NCBI GenBank assembly: GCA_947176535.1
Contig: CAMWQU010000001.1
Coordinates: 118,964 to 182,963 of the forward strand
DNA from: an uncultured Prevotellaceae bacterium
GTDB taxonomy: Bacteria; Bacteroidota; Bacteroidia; Bacteroidales; Bacteroidaceae
DNA: 64,000 nucleotides
Direction of reading: 5' to 3'
Shown piece after piece: positions 8,109 through 16,912 of the stretch. Each line of letters begins with the position of its first letter. Position 1 is the first letter of the stretch. A program made the translations under genes and the position numbers. The notes under the pieces are model-generated. The model ran no database searches and was not told the DNA's origin. It saw only the letters and a program-made list of their open reading frames with translations.

Positions 8109-9290
8109 ATGAGCAAGATACATCACGGAGGGAGGATAGGACGGCTGCTGTACGTCATACTGTTGGCGATTGTGCTGCTGCCGTCGTGCCGCGAGGAGGA
8201 CGAGCCGCAACCCGTGGTGTTCGACCAAACGGTCATCGTCTTCATGCCCTGGTCAACCAATCTATATCCCTTTTTCCGTCAGAATATCAACGACATAGAG
8301 CGCGCCATCAATGCGGGTATGCTGAAGCAGGAGCGCATACTCGTCTGCATTGCCAACACGCGGACTCAGGCCAACCTTGTGGAGTTGCGCCTCGAACAGG
8401 GCCGGTGTGTGCGCGACACGCTGTACGCATACAGCCATCCCGACTTCACACGAACGGCCGACATCACACGGATGCTCAACGACATACGCGCCCTTTCGCC
8501 TACGCCCCGGTACTCGCTCATCGTCGGCTGCCACGGCATGGGCTGGCTCCCCGCAGGGCAGGTGCCGCGCCGCGCCGTCCCCCGCAACGGAGAAGCGGAC
8601 GTGCCAATGACCCGGTGGTTCGGCGGACTGACCACCGACCTGCAAATAGAGGTCTCCACACTGGCCGAGGCCATCGGGGCGGCGAATATGCAGATGGAGT
8701 ACATCCTCTTCGACGACTGCTACATGTCGTCCGTCGAGGCGGCCTACGAACTGCGCCACGTGACCGACTTCCTCGTCGCCAGTCCCACGGAAATCATGGC
8801 TTACGGATTCCCCTACCACCTCTGTGCCCCCTGTCTCGTGGGGGACATCGACTTTGCCGGGGTCTGCCAACGGTTCTACGATTTTTACAGCACATACGTC
8901 TGGCCCTACGGCACCATTGCCGTCACCGACTGCCGCCAGTTGGAGGCACTGGCACAGTCCGTCCGCGCCATCTACCGCACGCAGCGGTTCGACGAGGACG
9001 AACTCAAGAACCTGCAACGCATGGACGGTTACTCGCCGACCCTATTCTACGACCTCGGGGACTACATCGACCATCTCTGCAAGGATGCTGCCCTACTGGA
9101 GGATTTCCACCGGCAACTCTCCCTCACCGTTCCGCACAAGGCTCACACGGACTTCTACTATTCGAACACGAACGGGTGTAACGAAATCCATGCTTATTCC
9201 GGACTCACTACATCGGAACCCAGCAAGAACACGCAGGCCGAGGCTATGACCGAGACCCAGTGGTACCGGGCTACGCACGGAACGGAATAG
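8109..9290 (+). CDS. Clostripain-related (C11) cysteine peptidase, lipoprotein
   Basis: A 393-residue protein starting at ATG 8109. A type II signal peptide ends in the lipobox LLPSC with the lipid-bearing Cys at residue 27. Catalytic dyad candidates are His142 in VGCHGMGW and Cys204 in FDDCYMSS, the arrangement of the C11 family. These enzymes cleave after Arg or Lys in characterised members; targets here are unknown. The lipoprotein signal places it in the outer membrane or facing the periplasm. The gene is monocistronic, followed by the family B repeat array. Confidence 0.88.
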   Translation: MSKIHHGGRIGRLLYVILLAIVLLPSCREEDEPQPVVFDQTVIVFMPWSTNLYPFFRQNINDIERAINAGMLKQERILVCIANTRTQANLVELRLEQGRCVRDTLYAYSHPDFTRTADITRMLNDIRALSPTPRYSLIVGCHGMGWLPAGQVPRRAVPRNGEADVPMTRWFGGLTTDLQIEVSTLAEAIGAANMQMEYILFDDCYMSSVEAAYELRHVTDFLVASPTEIMAYGFPYHLCAPCLVGDIDFAGVCQRFYDFYSTYVWPYGTIAVTDCRQLEALAQSVRAIYRTQRFDEDELKNLQRMDGYSPTLFYDLGDYIDHLCKDAALLEDFHRQLSLTVPHKAHTDFYYSNTNGCNEIHAYSGLTTSEPSKNTQAEAMTETQWYRATHGTE

Positions 9291-9369
9291 GAAGAAGAAA
9301 CGACATCCCGCCAACCTTTTTTCACCTTCGCCGAAAGGCATTTTCGCAGCCGTCGGGAAGCATTCTTTA

Positions 9370-9454
9370 TTCATCGGTCGATGAACGGAGATTCACCGAC
9401 GGCGAACGCACATTCATCGACGATGAACGGCCGTCCGTCGTCGATGAATACAGT
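9370..9454. repeat. Family B palindromic-unit array, copy 1
   Basis: Four units starting at 9370, 9392, 9413 and 9434 (spacing 22, 21 and 21). The best units read TTCATCG-(G/A)-TCGATGAA or TTCATCGACGATGAA, an almost perfect dyad; the second unit is degenerate (TTCACCGACGGCGAAC). The array lies between the ends of the convergent clostripain and sigma-factor genes. A longer-preserved relative is at 37169-37257. No protein-coding role is supported in any frame. Confidence 0.85.
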
Positions 9455-9545
9455 TTGTCGGAAAAGGCTGCCGGAAAGGCATCCGGAAGCGCGGGGTTTT
9501 ATTCCTGCGTAAAGATAGGATGGCTCGCCATAGGGTTCGGTTATG

Positions 9546-10091
9546 CTATACCTGCGACAGCAGCGCGTCATGGAGTTCATGGAACCGCTTGCGCAGATGC
9601 TTCACGGCATAGTGTTTTCTCGACAGCAGAGTGGCAACGGGCGTTCCCGTGGCCGCGGATATGTCTTTTACCGGTATGGCATCGAAGACGGTCAGGCAGA
9701 AAACCTCGCTCTGCTCGGGCGGCAATTCGGCAAGTGCCTCATCAAGTTCCTCCCATATCAGGTTGCGGAGATAGACCCTGTCCGGGGTGTCCTGAGACGT
9801 GCAGAAGAGGGTCTGCGCAATGTCCTCGCACACTTCGTCCTCGGTGTCCATGGGGAGTTCGCGCCTCTTGCGCCAGAAATTCAGCACCGAGTTCCGGGCC
9901 ACGCGGTAGAGCCATGACGAGATGCGCTCAATATCCGAATCTCCCTCTGCGGAGGCTCTTGCGAGCTGATAGAAAACATCCTGAAGGATGTCCTCCGCAT
10001 CCTCGCGGCACCGGACTTGCGAACGGATATACCCCAACAGACGGGGAGAATACGCCGCTACGATGTCCGCTATGGGTTCATTCCGCTGCAT
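9546..10091 (-). CDS. ECF-type sigma-70 family RNA polymerase sigma factor
   Basis: A 181-residue protein if started at the Met of MQRNEP (10091); an in-frame Met 8 codons upstream is also possible. Region 2 is seen at about residues 12-80 (YSPRLLGYIRSQVRCREDAEDILQDVFYQLA and RISSWLYRVARNSVLNFWRKRR), and region 4 at about 115-175 (ALAELPPEQSEVFCLTVFD, then GTPVATLLSRKHYAVKHLRKR). It would redirect RNA polymerase to a small regulon. Its start overlaps the end of the upstream membrane-protein gene by 14 bases, so the two are almost certainly co-transcribed and that protein is a candidate regulator. Confidence 0.9.
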   Translation of the reverse strand: MQRNEPIADIVAAYSPRLLGYIRSQVRCREDAEDILQDVFYQLARASAEGDSDIERISSWLYRVARNSVLNFWRKRRELPMDTEDEVCEDIAQTLFCTSQDTPDRVYLRNLIWEELDEALAELPPEQSEVFCLTVFDAIPVKDISAATGTPVATLLSRKHYAVKHLRKRFHELHDALLSQV

Positions 10092-10449
10092 GCTCTTCTT
10101 CGGCTTGGGTAGCACGACTGCGGAATCCGAAATGCTCCCGGTGGCGACGTTCGATAAATTCGCGCCGCTGCTCGTCGGTCATGTTATGCCAGTGGCCTCT
10201 CCAGTCGGCACGGGGATGCCCGATGGCACGGATGCAACCGCCGATGAGAAAAAGTCCGAGGAGGAACCCGCCGCTCAGCAGTTGGCCGAGGAGGAACAAT
10301 CCCACACCCTGCCAGAAGCCTATCACCGCAAATCCGCAGGCGGCAGAGAGTATGCCGTTCCATAACGCGGTTATGCCCCATCCGACTACTGCGGGCACTA
10401 CGCCCAGAACTACCAATAATGCAAAAAATGTCTTAACTGTCTTTTTCAT
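10078..10449 (-). CDS. Small membrane protein upstream of and overlapping the sigma factor gene
   Basis: A 123-residue protein of no family I recognise with certainty. Three hydrophobic stretches lie at about residues 7-28, 32-55 and 57-78. A basic, aromatic tail follows (DWRGHWHNMTDEQRREFIER, about 83-102). The MTDEQ piece recalls the LTxxQ motif of CpxP/Spy-like periplasmic sensors, but this is only a resemblance. Coupling to an ECF sigma gene suggests a sensor or anti-sigma role; no cytosolic anti-sigma domain is visible. Confidence 0.75.
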   Translation of the reverse strand: MKKTVKTFFALLVVLGVVPAVVGWGITALWNGILSAACGFAVIGFWQGVGLFLLGQLLSGGFLLGLFLIGGCIRAIGHPRADWRGHWHNMTDEQRREFIERRHREHFGFRSRATQAEEEHAAE

Positions 10450-10530
10450 TGTCTACGTTTTTTAAGTTAGTTTATCAGAGCTGCTCTGTCAGTAAAGACA
10501 CGCGAGGCGGGAAAATATTTTAAGGGAATA

Positions 10531-10573
10531 TAAAAAAATAGCCCGCAAGTGCAAAAAATTGCACTTGCGGGCT
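10531..10573 (-). terminator. Intrinsic terminator after cca
   Basis: AGCCCGCAAGTGC (10540-10552) and GCACTTGCGGGCT (10561-10573) form a 13-bp perfect stem. On the minus strand it is followed by TATTTTTTTA. Stop of cca is at 10608. Confidence 0.85.
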
Positions 10574-10607
10574 AATGTGTGACTTATGAAGGCCATACGG
10601 CGCGACG

Positions 10608-12071
10608 TCAGTCGGTCGGCGTCAGGGGTTCCAGTCCCATCTCCCCGGCTTTCTCCAGCATATACGCACGGGCCGCCTCGTGGGTGTTGGGAATACGGCT
10701 CTCCCAAATGGCGTCCTTCACGGCCTGTTTCAGGTCGCCTATCTGACGGCAGGGGCCGATGCCAAACGTCTGCATGATTTCCTCGCCCGTAATCGGATTC
10801 GTCCATGTGCGGTAGTTGTCACGCGCCTGCAGGTCGGCCAGTTTCTCGCGCACAAGGCGGAAGTTTTCCAGAAAGCGGTGCTTGCGTTCGGCATTCTTAC
10901 TGGTGATGTCGGCTTCACACAGCATCATCAGGTCGTCGATGTCCTCCCCCGCCTCGAAGAGCAGACGGCGGACGGCGGAGTCGGTAACCTCCTCGTCGGC
11001 AATGGCGATGGGGCGCATGTGCAGCCCGACGAGTTTCTCCACATAATGCAGACGCTCGTCGAGCGGAAGTTTCAGCCGGCGGAAAATGGGGGCCACCATC
11101 TTCTGCCCTATGTAGTTGTGATTCTTGAATGTCCATCCGGCCTGCGGCTCCCAACGCTTGGAGCGCGGTTTGCCGATGTCGTGAAGCAAGGCCGCCCACC
11201 TCAGATAGAGGTCGTCGGAGCGTTGCGCCACATTGTCCAACACCTCCAGCGTGTGGTAGAAGTTGTCCTTGTGGGCCCGCCCGTTACGCACCTCCACGCC
11301 CTCCAGTGCAGCCAGTTCGGGGAAAATGAGAGGCAGCAATCCGGCGCGGGAGAGTTCGACAAAGCCTATGCTGGGACGGGGCGAGAGGACGATTTTGTTC
11401 AGTTCGTCGATGATGCGTTCCTGTGAGATAATCTTAATGCGCTCGGCGTTACGCACGAGTGCCTCCTGTGTCTCGTCTTCTATCCGGAAACGGAGCTGAC
11501 TGGCGAAGCGCACGCAGCGCATCATGCGAAGGGGGTCGTCGGAGAACGTAGTGTCGGGGTCGAGAGGCGTGGCGATAAGGCCATCCTCCATGTCGAGAAG
11601 CCCTTCGAAGAGGTCTACGAGTTCCCCGAACCGGTCATGATTGAGACATACGGCAAGGGCATTGATGGTGAAGTCGCGGCGGGAGAGGTCGTCCTCCAGT
11701 GTTCCGTCCTCCACGATGGGTTTACGGCTGTCGCGACTGTAACTCTCGCGGCGGGCACCGACAAACTCTACGGCCTGCCGCCCGTTCTCTCCGGCGGAGG
11801 AGGGAAAGGTGAGCTGGGCCGTCCCGAAATTCCGGAACACGGAAAGGTGGGCCTTTCGTCCCATCTTCGCTTTCAGGGCCTGGGCTAACGCAATACCGCT
11901 GCCCACAACCACACAGTCGATGTCCTTCGACGGACGCTCAAGGAACAAATCACGCACGTAACCGCCTACAAGGAAACATTCCACACCCAGTTCGTCGGCT
12001 GCCCCGCCTATCTGCCGGAAGACAGGGGCTGACAGCAACTCCCGCATCTGTTCACGACCAATGTCACGCAT
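10608..12071 (-). CDS. cca: CCA tRNA nucleotidyltransferase with HD domain
   Basis: A 487-residue protein adding or repairing the CCA end of tRNA. The nucleotidyltransferase head has GGYVRD (about residues 36-41) and the metal-binding DIDCVVVG. RRDFTINALAV and DPLRMMRCVRFASQLRF are the family RNA-head motifs. An HD domain follows (WAALLHDIGKP, then HNYIGQKM and LHMRPIA), as in many bacterial class II enzymes. Without biochemistry a poly(A) polymerase activity cannot be excluded, but size and motifs favour Cca. Confidence 0.93.
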   Translation of the reverse strand: MRDIGREQMRELLSAPVFRQIGGAADELGVECFLVGGYVRDLFLERPSKDIDCVVVGSGIALAQALKAKMGRKAHLSVFRNFGTAQLTFPSSAGENGRQAVEFVGARRESYSRDSRKPIVEDGTLEDDLSRRDFTINALAVCLNHDRFGELVDLFEGLLDMEDGLIATPLDPDTTFSDDPLRMMRCVRFASQLRFRIEDETQEALVRNAERIKIISQERIIDELNKIVLSPRPSIGFVELSRAGLLPLIFPELAALEGVEVRNGRAHKDNFYHTLEVLDNVAQRSDDLYLRWAALLHDIGKPRSKRWEPQAGWTFKNHNYIGQKMVAPIFRRLKLPLDERLHYVEKLVGLHMRPIAIADEEVTDSAVRRLLFEAGEDIDDLMMLCEADITSKNAERKHRFLENFRLVREKLADLQARDNYRTWTNPITGEEIMQTFGIGPCRQIGDLKQAVKDAIWESRIPNTHEAARAYMLEKAGEMGLEPLTPTD

Positions 12072-12084
12072 AATCCCCTATTCT

Positions 12085-12399
12085 CTAATCTCTATTCCCT
12101 AATTCCTCTCTATCATGCTCCAACTTCCGGCGGAAGAACTCCGCTTTCAGGGAATCGTCCTGCGCATCCATCAGCTCCACGCTGTCCAGTAACAGTATGG
12201 CCTCCCGACGGGCGGCAAGTGCCATGGGAAAACGCTGACGCAAACTCAGAATCGTGTCGCGGGCGGCCGCATAGTCCCTACGGGAATAGGCCTGCCGGGC
12301 CTCGTGAAGCATCTGCTGACCCTGTTCCTCATCGGAAAGCGACTTTCCACAAGCCACGGTCAGGAAGAGAGGAAGTATCAGTAAAATCTTTTTCATCAT
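12085..12399 (-). CDS. Small lipoprotein of unknown function, downstream of rseP
   Basis: A 104-residue protein with signal peptide MMKKILLILPLFLTVAC; the Cys at residue 17 is the likely lipidation site. The rest is charged and helical (EARQAYSRRDYAAARDTIL and LRQRFP resemble a single TPR-like helical pair), ending in a coiled-coil-prone segment. Its ATG overlaps the stop of rseP by 4 bases (ATGA), indicating translational coupling. I do not recognise a named family. Confidence 0.8.
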   Translation of the reverse strand: MMKKILLILPLFLTVACGKSLSDEEQGQQMLHEARQAYSRRDYAAARDTILSLRQRFPMALAARREAILLLDSVELMDAQDDSLKAEFFRRKLEHDREELGNRD

Positions 12400-13919
12400 A
12401 AAATAAATCTGCGGATGTCATTGCCAAAAGCCAACAGCATCAGAGCCAGGAGAAGTCCCATACCGATGTATTCGAGCCACACCAGTACCTTCTCACTGGG
12501 CTTGCGGCCCGTGATGGCTTCGTAGAGGAGCAGAACGACGTGGCCGCCGTCAAGACCGGGAATGGGCAGAATGTTCATCACGGCCAGTACGAGGCTTATC
12601 ATAGCGGTCATGGTCCAGAAGCGCAACCAGTCCCAGGTGTCGGGGAACATGCTGCCGATGGCAATGACTGAACCGACCTCCTTGGCACCCTCTGCCGTGG
12701 CGACGTACTTCATGCCGTCCACGTAGTTCACAAGAGTATGCCAGCCGTACTTGAAACCGGCCGGGATGCAGGTAAGCAGGTTGTAGTCGATATGCTCCAC
12801 CTCGTAATCGGCCAAATCGTAATGGCGGATAACGCCCATCCGATAGTCCTTGTCGAGTTGGAGGGCGACCGTATCGGGACTGGTGGCCTGAGGATTCAGG
12901 AACACAAGGGTCATTTTGCGCAGGCGGAGACTGTCAGCTGCGGAACAGTTCTTCATGGAAAGTACATCCTGCTTGCGCACCATCAGAGAGTCGTAGTCCG
13001 ACCAATAATCCACCGCCGTTCCGTCGATGGACAGAATCCGGCTTCCGGCCTTCATGCCGGCAGCCGCAGCAGGACTGTCGGCCATCACGCTATCCACCTT
13101 TGCGGGCATGGCAAGCGTCATAAAGGGAGGTACGCTCTTCACCATCTGCAGGAAGTTGATACCGTCCTCCGGCATCTGCAACGTCAGTTCCTCGCTTCCG
13201 CGCAGCACCGTGATGGCTTTCGCATTCGACATATCCTGCAACAGGGCCGGCGTCCAGCCTTGTATGTCCTCGCCATCAATGCGGACAGGAATATCGCCAT
13301 CGCGGAATCCCACGGCCTCGGCTTCCTGATTGTAGACAAAGCCGTTCGTGATGTTCCGCATGGGGAGACGGTCTTCACCCACGAAGAACATGATGCCGCA
13401 GTAGATGACAAAAGCGGTAATAAGATTCATGAGCACACCGCCCACCATGATGAGGAAACGCTGCCAAACTTTCTTTGAACGGAACTCCCAAGGCTGAGGT
13501 TCATCCCCCAGCGTGCGGTTCGTCTCGTCTATCATGCCTGCGATAGATACGTAGCCACCGATGGGCAGCCAACCGATACCGTACTCCGTACCCACACTGT
13601 CGTCATAGACTTTGTTACCGATATTCTCGGTCTGGATTTTATCTTTCTGTCCGGTCAGCCGATAGTAGGTATTGCGCAGGTAGGCAAAGAAGTTCTGTCC
13701 TTCGTTCCCGCGACGGGTGATAAGGGGCTTGCCAATGAGTTTGCGGAACCAGTTGTCATACGTGCTGAAAAGGTGAAAGCCCCAGTTGGCAAACATGTAG
13801 AAACGGACTACCCGGGTCTTGAAGAGTTTGGCAAAACCGAAGTGGCCGCCTTCGTGCAGCACAACAAGCAACGACAGACAGAGTAAAAGTTGAAATGCTT
13901 TTATCAGAATGATACTCAT
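12396..13919 (-). CDS. rseP: RIP metalloprotease RseP (site-2 protease)
   Basis: A 507-residue intramembrane zinc protease. The zinc motif HEGGH is at residues 22-26 in the first membrane helix, and the second catalytic motif NILPIPGLDGGH is near 440-451. Between them are one recognisable PDZ region (DSPAAAAGMKAGSRILSIDG, about 284-303) and a more diverged one before it. S2P enzymes cleave membrane-spanning anti-sigma factors or signal-peptide remnants. It is 10 bases downstream of dxr, an arrangement common in bacteria. Confidence 0.94.
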   Translation of the reverse strand: MSIILIKAFQLLLCLSLLVVLHEGGHFGFAKLFKTRVVRFYMFANWGFHLFSTYDNWFRKLIGKPLITRRGNEGQNFFAYLRNTYYRLTGQKDKIQTENIGNKVYDDSVGTEYGIGWLPIGGYVSIAGMIDETNRTLGDEPQPWEFRSKKVWQRFLIMVGGVLMNLITAFVIYCGIMFFVGEDRLPMRNITNGFVYNQEAEAVGFRDGDIPVRIDGEDIQGWTPALLQDMSNAKAITVLRGSEELTLQMPEDGINFLQMVKSVPPFMTLAMPAKVDSVMADSPAAAAGMKAGSRILSIDGTAVDYWSDYDSLMVRKQDVLSMKNCSAADSLRLRKMTLVFLNPQATSPDTVALQLDKDYRMGVIRHYDLADYEVEHIDYNLLTCIPAGFKYGWHTLVNYVDGMKYVATAEGAKEVGSVIAIGSMFPDTWDWLRFWTMTAMISLVLAVMNILPIPGLDGGHVVLLLYEAITGRKPSEKVLVWLEYIGMGLLLALMLLAFGNDIRRFIL

Positions 13920-13929
13920 AAGATTTTAT

Positions 13930-15090
13930 CTATTTTAGGGTCAATAATTCATCTGCAATACGCCGTGCCTCGGCATCGGCGGCAAAATAGTCGTCAAGTG
14001 TAGGTTGGGCAACAAAGGTGGCGCGCTGCATGGTCTTTTCGATGATATCCGCCATCTGCAGGAAACGGCAACGCTCCTGACGGAAAGCCAGATTCACAAC
14101 TTCGTTGGCAGCATTCACGACGCAGGGCATCGTACCTCCGCGCTGCAATGCCTCGAAAGCGAGGGCAAGGCAGCGGAATTTCTGAAGGTCAGGGGCTTCG
14201 AACGTAAGGGACTGCATATTGTACCAATCGAGGCGTTCAAAGTCGGACGCCAAGCGGCGGGGATAACTGAAGGCCAACTGAATAGGTACACGCATATCGG
14301 GCACACCGAGCTGCGCCTTAACGGCACCGTCACGGAACTGTACGGCACTGTGCACCACGCTCTGCGGATGAACAACCACCTGTATGTCTTTGGCCTCAAC
14401 TCCGAAAAGCCATTTGGCCTCGATAACTTCAAAGCCCTTGTTCATCATGGTGGCCGAGTCGATGGTAATCTTGGCACCCATGTCCCAGTTGGGATGTTTG
14501 AGGGCCATTGCAGGCGTTACCGTCTCCAGGTCTTCCACCGAAAGGTTACGGAACGGCCCTCCGCTGGCCGTCAGGATTATCTTTTCAATATCCGATTCTT
14601 CGCCCATCAGACTTTGGAATATCGCCGAATGCTCGCTATCGACAGGTAAGATGGGGGTACGATTCTCCAACGCCATACGCGTAACTAATTCGCCGGCCAC
14701 CACAAGGGTTTCCTTGTTGGCTAAAGCTATCGCCTTGTGAGCCTGTATGGCGGCCACGGTCGGACGCAGTCCGGCAAAGCCCACAAGAGCGGTCAGCACC
14801 ATATCCACCTCGCCGTTCTGCACTACCTGACAGAGTGCATCGGCCCCGGCATACACCTGAATCGGCAAATCATGAAGTGCCTCGCATACCTGCGAATAAA
14901 GCGTTTCGTCGGCAATAACCACTTGAGCCGGCAGGAAGTGCCGCGCCTGTTCTATCAGGAGGTCGGCCTGCCGGTTGGCCGTCAGCACATAAGCCTCATA
15001 CAGGTCGGGATTGGCCTCAATAATCTGCAAGGCTTGCGTACCGATGCTCCCGGTGGAGCCAAGAATGGCAATTCGTTTCTTATTGTTCAT
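13930..15090 (-). CDS. dxr: 1-deoxy-D-xylulose 5-phosphate reductoisomerase
   Basis: A 386-residue enzyme of the MEP isoprenoid pathway, converting DXP to MEP with NADPH. GSTGSIGTQAL at residues 11-21 is the nucleotide-binding loop; ANKETLVVAGE, PVDSEHSAIFQ and ASGGPF are the family's signature segments, and DSATMMNKGFEVIEA follows. Another gene of the pathway, ispF, is at 22691. The gene sits 3 bases downstream of rimM in a tight minus-strand operon. Confidence 0.96.
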   Translation of the reverse strand: MNNKKRIAILGSTGSIGTQALQIIEANPDLYEAYVLTANRQADLLIEQARHFLPAQVVIADETLYSQVCEALHDLPIQVYAGADALCQVVQNGEVDMVLTALVGFAGLRPTVAAIQAHKAIALANKETLVVAGELVTRMALENRTPILPVDSEHSAIFQSLMGEESDIEKIILTASGGPFRNLSVEDLETVTPAMALKHPNWDMGAKITIDSATMMNKGFEVIEAKWLFGVEAKDIQVVVHPQSVVHSAVQFRDGAVKAQLGVPDMRVPIQLAFSYPRRLASDFERLDWYNMQSLTFEAPDLQKFRCLALAFEALQRGGTMPCVVNAANEVVNLAFRQERCRFLQMADIIEKTMQRATFVAQPTLDDYFAADAEARRIADELLTLK

Positions 15091-15093
15091 CGT

Positions 15094-15606
15094 TTAGTTC
15101 ATATCAAGTAATCCATCGGGCAACTGCATACGGATGGCACGATTGTCGTGATCGATGCTGCTAATGAAAGCCTCAACGGCCGGGAGAAGCAGTCCGTTCT
15201 CCAGTTCAAAAAGAACATTTTGGGTGGAATCGTCCACACGGACGATATATCCCAAATCGCCGGCCTCTGCATCAATGACGCGGAAACCTTCGAAGTAGTT
15301 CCAAGTGTAATCGGCATCATCATTGTCCGGAGTAAGGCTATAAGGAAAGTAGACTTCGACACCGACAATATCCTGAATAGCGTCGATGGAATCAAGCTCC
15401 GTAAACTTCAGCAAAGCCGAATGCTCGCCCCGGAAACGATATTCTTCGAGAAAGAAGGGAACCGGAATCCCGTCTACCACAAGAATAAGATAATCGGCCT
15501 CCACTCTATCCCACACATCAGTGGTGAAAGAGAAGGTAATCTCCCCTCGCACACCATGCGGTTTGCCCAACTGACCGATTTTATAAATGTCCTTTTCTGC
15601 TATCAT
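15094..15606 (-). CDS. rimM: Ribosome maturation factor RimM
   Basis: A 170-residue protein. The N-terminal RimM fold starts with IGQLGKPHGVRGEITF (residues about 11-26), and the C-terminal PRC-barrel includes EGFRVIDAEAGDLGYIVRVDD. RimM assists maturation of the 3-prime domain of 16S rRNA in the 30S subunit. Its start overlaps the murA stop by 4 bases. Confidence 0.93.
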   Translation of the reverse strand: MIAEKDIYKIGQLGKPHGVRGEITFSFTTDVWDRVEADYLILVVDGIPVPFFLEEYRFRGEHSALLKFTELDSIDAIQDIVGVEVYFPYSLTPDNDDADYTWNYFEGFRVIDAEAGDLGYIVRVDDSTQNVLFELENGLLLPAVEAFISSIDHDNRAIRMQLPDGLLDMN

Positions 15607-16910
15607 GTCACACGTGTTATATGTGCTCCGAGGGCATTCAATCGTCCTTCGATGTTCTGATAACCACGGTCTATCTGATTGACGTTATCAATCTGGCTCA
15701 TCCCCTCCGCACTCATGGCGGCAATGAGCAGGGCTATACCGGCACGGATGTCGGGACTGGCCATACGCCCGCCATGCAACGGCATCTGCTTGTCATGCCC
15801 CACCACAACAGCACGATGCGGGTCGCAAAGGATAATCTGCGCCCCCATGTCGATAAGTCTATCGACAAAGAACAGACGGCTTTCGAACATCTTCTGATGG
15901 ATGAGCACCGAACCTTTGGCCTGCGTGGCGACCACGAGCAGGACACTCAACAAGTCGGGAGTGAGGCCCGGCCACGGCGCATCCGAAAGCGTCATGAAGG
16001 AACCGTCAATGAAAGAGTCTATCTCATAATGCGGCTGCTCGGGAATAAAAATATCATCCCCTTCGTGGCAGACATCAATACCCAACCGCCGGAACGTGTA
16101 AGGAATGATGCCCAACTGGTCGTATCCCGTATTCTTGATACGCACACCCTTTCCGAACATGGCCGCCATGCCGATGAACGAACCAACCTCAATCATATCG
16201 GGCAGAATGGTATGCTCGGCACCGTGCAACTCGCTCACACCCTCTATGGTCAGGCGGTTGCTGGCAATGCCGGAGATACGCGCTCCCATGCGGTTGAGCA
16301 GGAGGCAAAGCTGCTGGATGTAAGGTTCGCAGGCGGCATTGTATATCGTCGTGGTGCCACGGGCAAAGACAGCCGCCATGATGATGTTGGCCGTACCCGT
16401 CACCGAGGCTTCATCCAAAAGCATATACGCTCCGCGGAGTTCCTTGGCGTGAATCTCGAACACACCACGCTCCCGGTCGTAATCGAATGCGGCACCCAAC
16501 TTCTTAAAACCGAGGAAGTGGGTATCGAGCCGGCGCCGGCCTATCTTGTCACCACCGGGGCGCGACACGGATGCCGTACCGTAACGGGCCAGCAAAGGCC
16601 CAAGGAACATGACACTACCCCGCAAATGGGAGCAACGCGTGAGATACTCATCGCTCTGCAGATACTCCAAATTGATCTTGTCGGCCTGGAATGTATAGTC
16701 ACCGGGAGCATTGGTGCAAATCTTGACACCGATTTCCGAAAGCAACTTTATCTGAGTATTGACATCCGCAATGTCGGGCACGTTCTTGATGCGAACGGGT
16801 TCCGAGGTAAGCAATGTGGCACAAAGCACCTGCAAGGCCTCGTTTTTCGCGCCTTGCGGTTGAATTTCACCTTGGAGGGAATGCCCTCCTTCGATAATGA
16901 ATGAGGACAT
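15603..16910 (-). CDS. murA: UDP-N-acetylglucosamine 1-carboxyvinyltransferase (MurA) with Asp in place of the catalytic Cys
   Basis: A 435-residue enzyme for the first committed step of peptidoglycan synthesis, transferring enolpyruvate from PEP to UDP-GlcNAc. The N-terminal GAKNEALQVLCATLL and the repeated inside-out barrel are typical. The active-site loop reads RPGGDKIGRR, so residue 121 (codon 16548-16550, GAC) is Asp where E. coli has Cys115. MurA enzymes with Asp here (for example in mycobacteria and Chlamydia) do not form the covalent fosfomycin adduct, so intrinsic fosfomycin insensitivity of the target is inferred. It lies between DUF4290 and rimM in one operon. Confidence 0.95.
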   Translation of the reverse strand: MSSFIIEGGHSLQGEIQPQGAKNEALQVLCATLLTSEPVRIKNVPDIADVNTQIKLLSEIGVKICTNAPGDYTFQADKINLEYLQSDEYLTRCSHLRGSVMFLGPLLARYGTASVSRPGGDKIGRRRLDTHFLGFKKLGAAFDYDRERGVFEIHAKELRGAYMLLDEASVTGTANIIMAAVFARGTTTIYNAACEPYIQQLCLLLNRMGARISGIASNRLTIEGVSELHGAEHTILPDMIEVGSFIGMAAMFGKGVRIKNTGYDQLGIIPYTFRRLGIDVCHEGDDIFIPEQPHYEIDSFIDGSFMTLSDAPWPGLTPDLLSVLLVVATQAKGSVLIHQKMFESRLFFVDRLIDMGAQIILCDPHRAVVVGHDKQMPLHGGRMASPDIRAGIALLIAAMSAEGMSQIDNVNQIDRGYQNIEGRLNALGAHITRVT

Positions 16911-16912
16911 GG

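Noticed and set aside
9370..9454. Possible CRISPR array (and likewise the other seven repeat arrays)
   Set aside because: Units of 21-22 bp abut directly without spacers of constant length, number only three or four, and no cas gene is present.
9260..10465. 401-codon plus-strand frame across the family B array and sigma factor
   Set aside because: Arg/Pro/Cys-rich antisense frame covering a repeat and two supported minus-strand genes.
15621..16904. 427-codon plus-strand frame opposite murA
   Set aside because: Antisense shadow with no recognisable domain.
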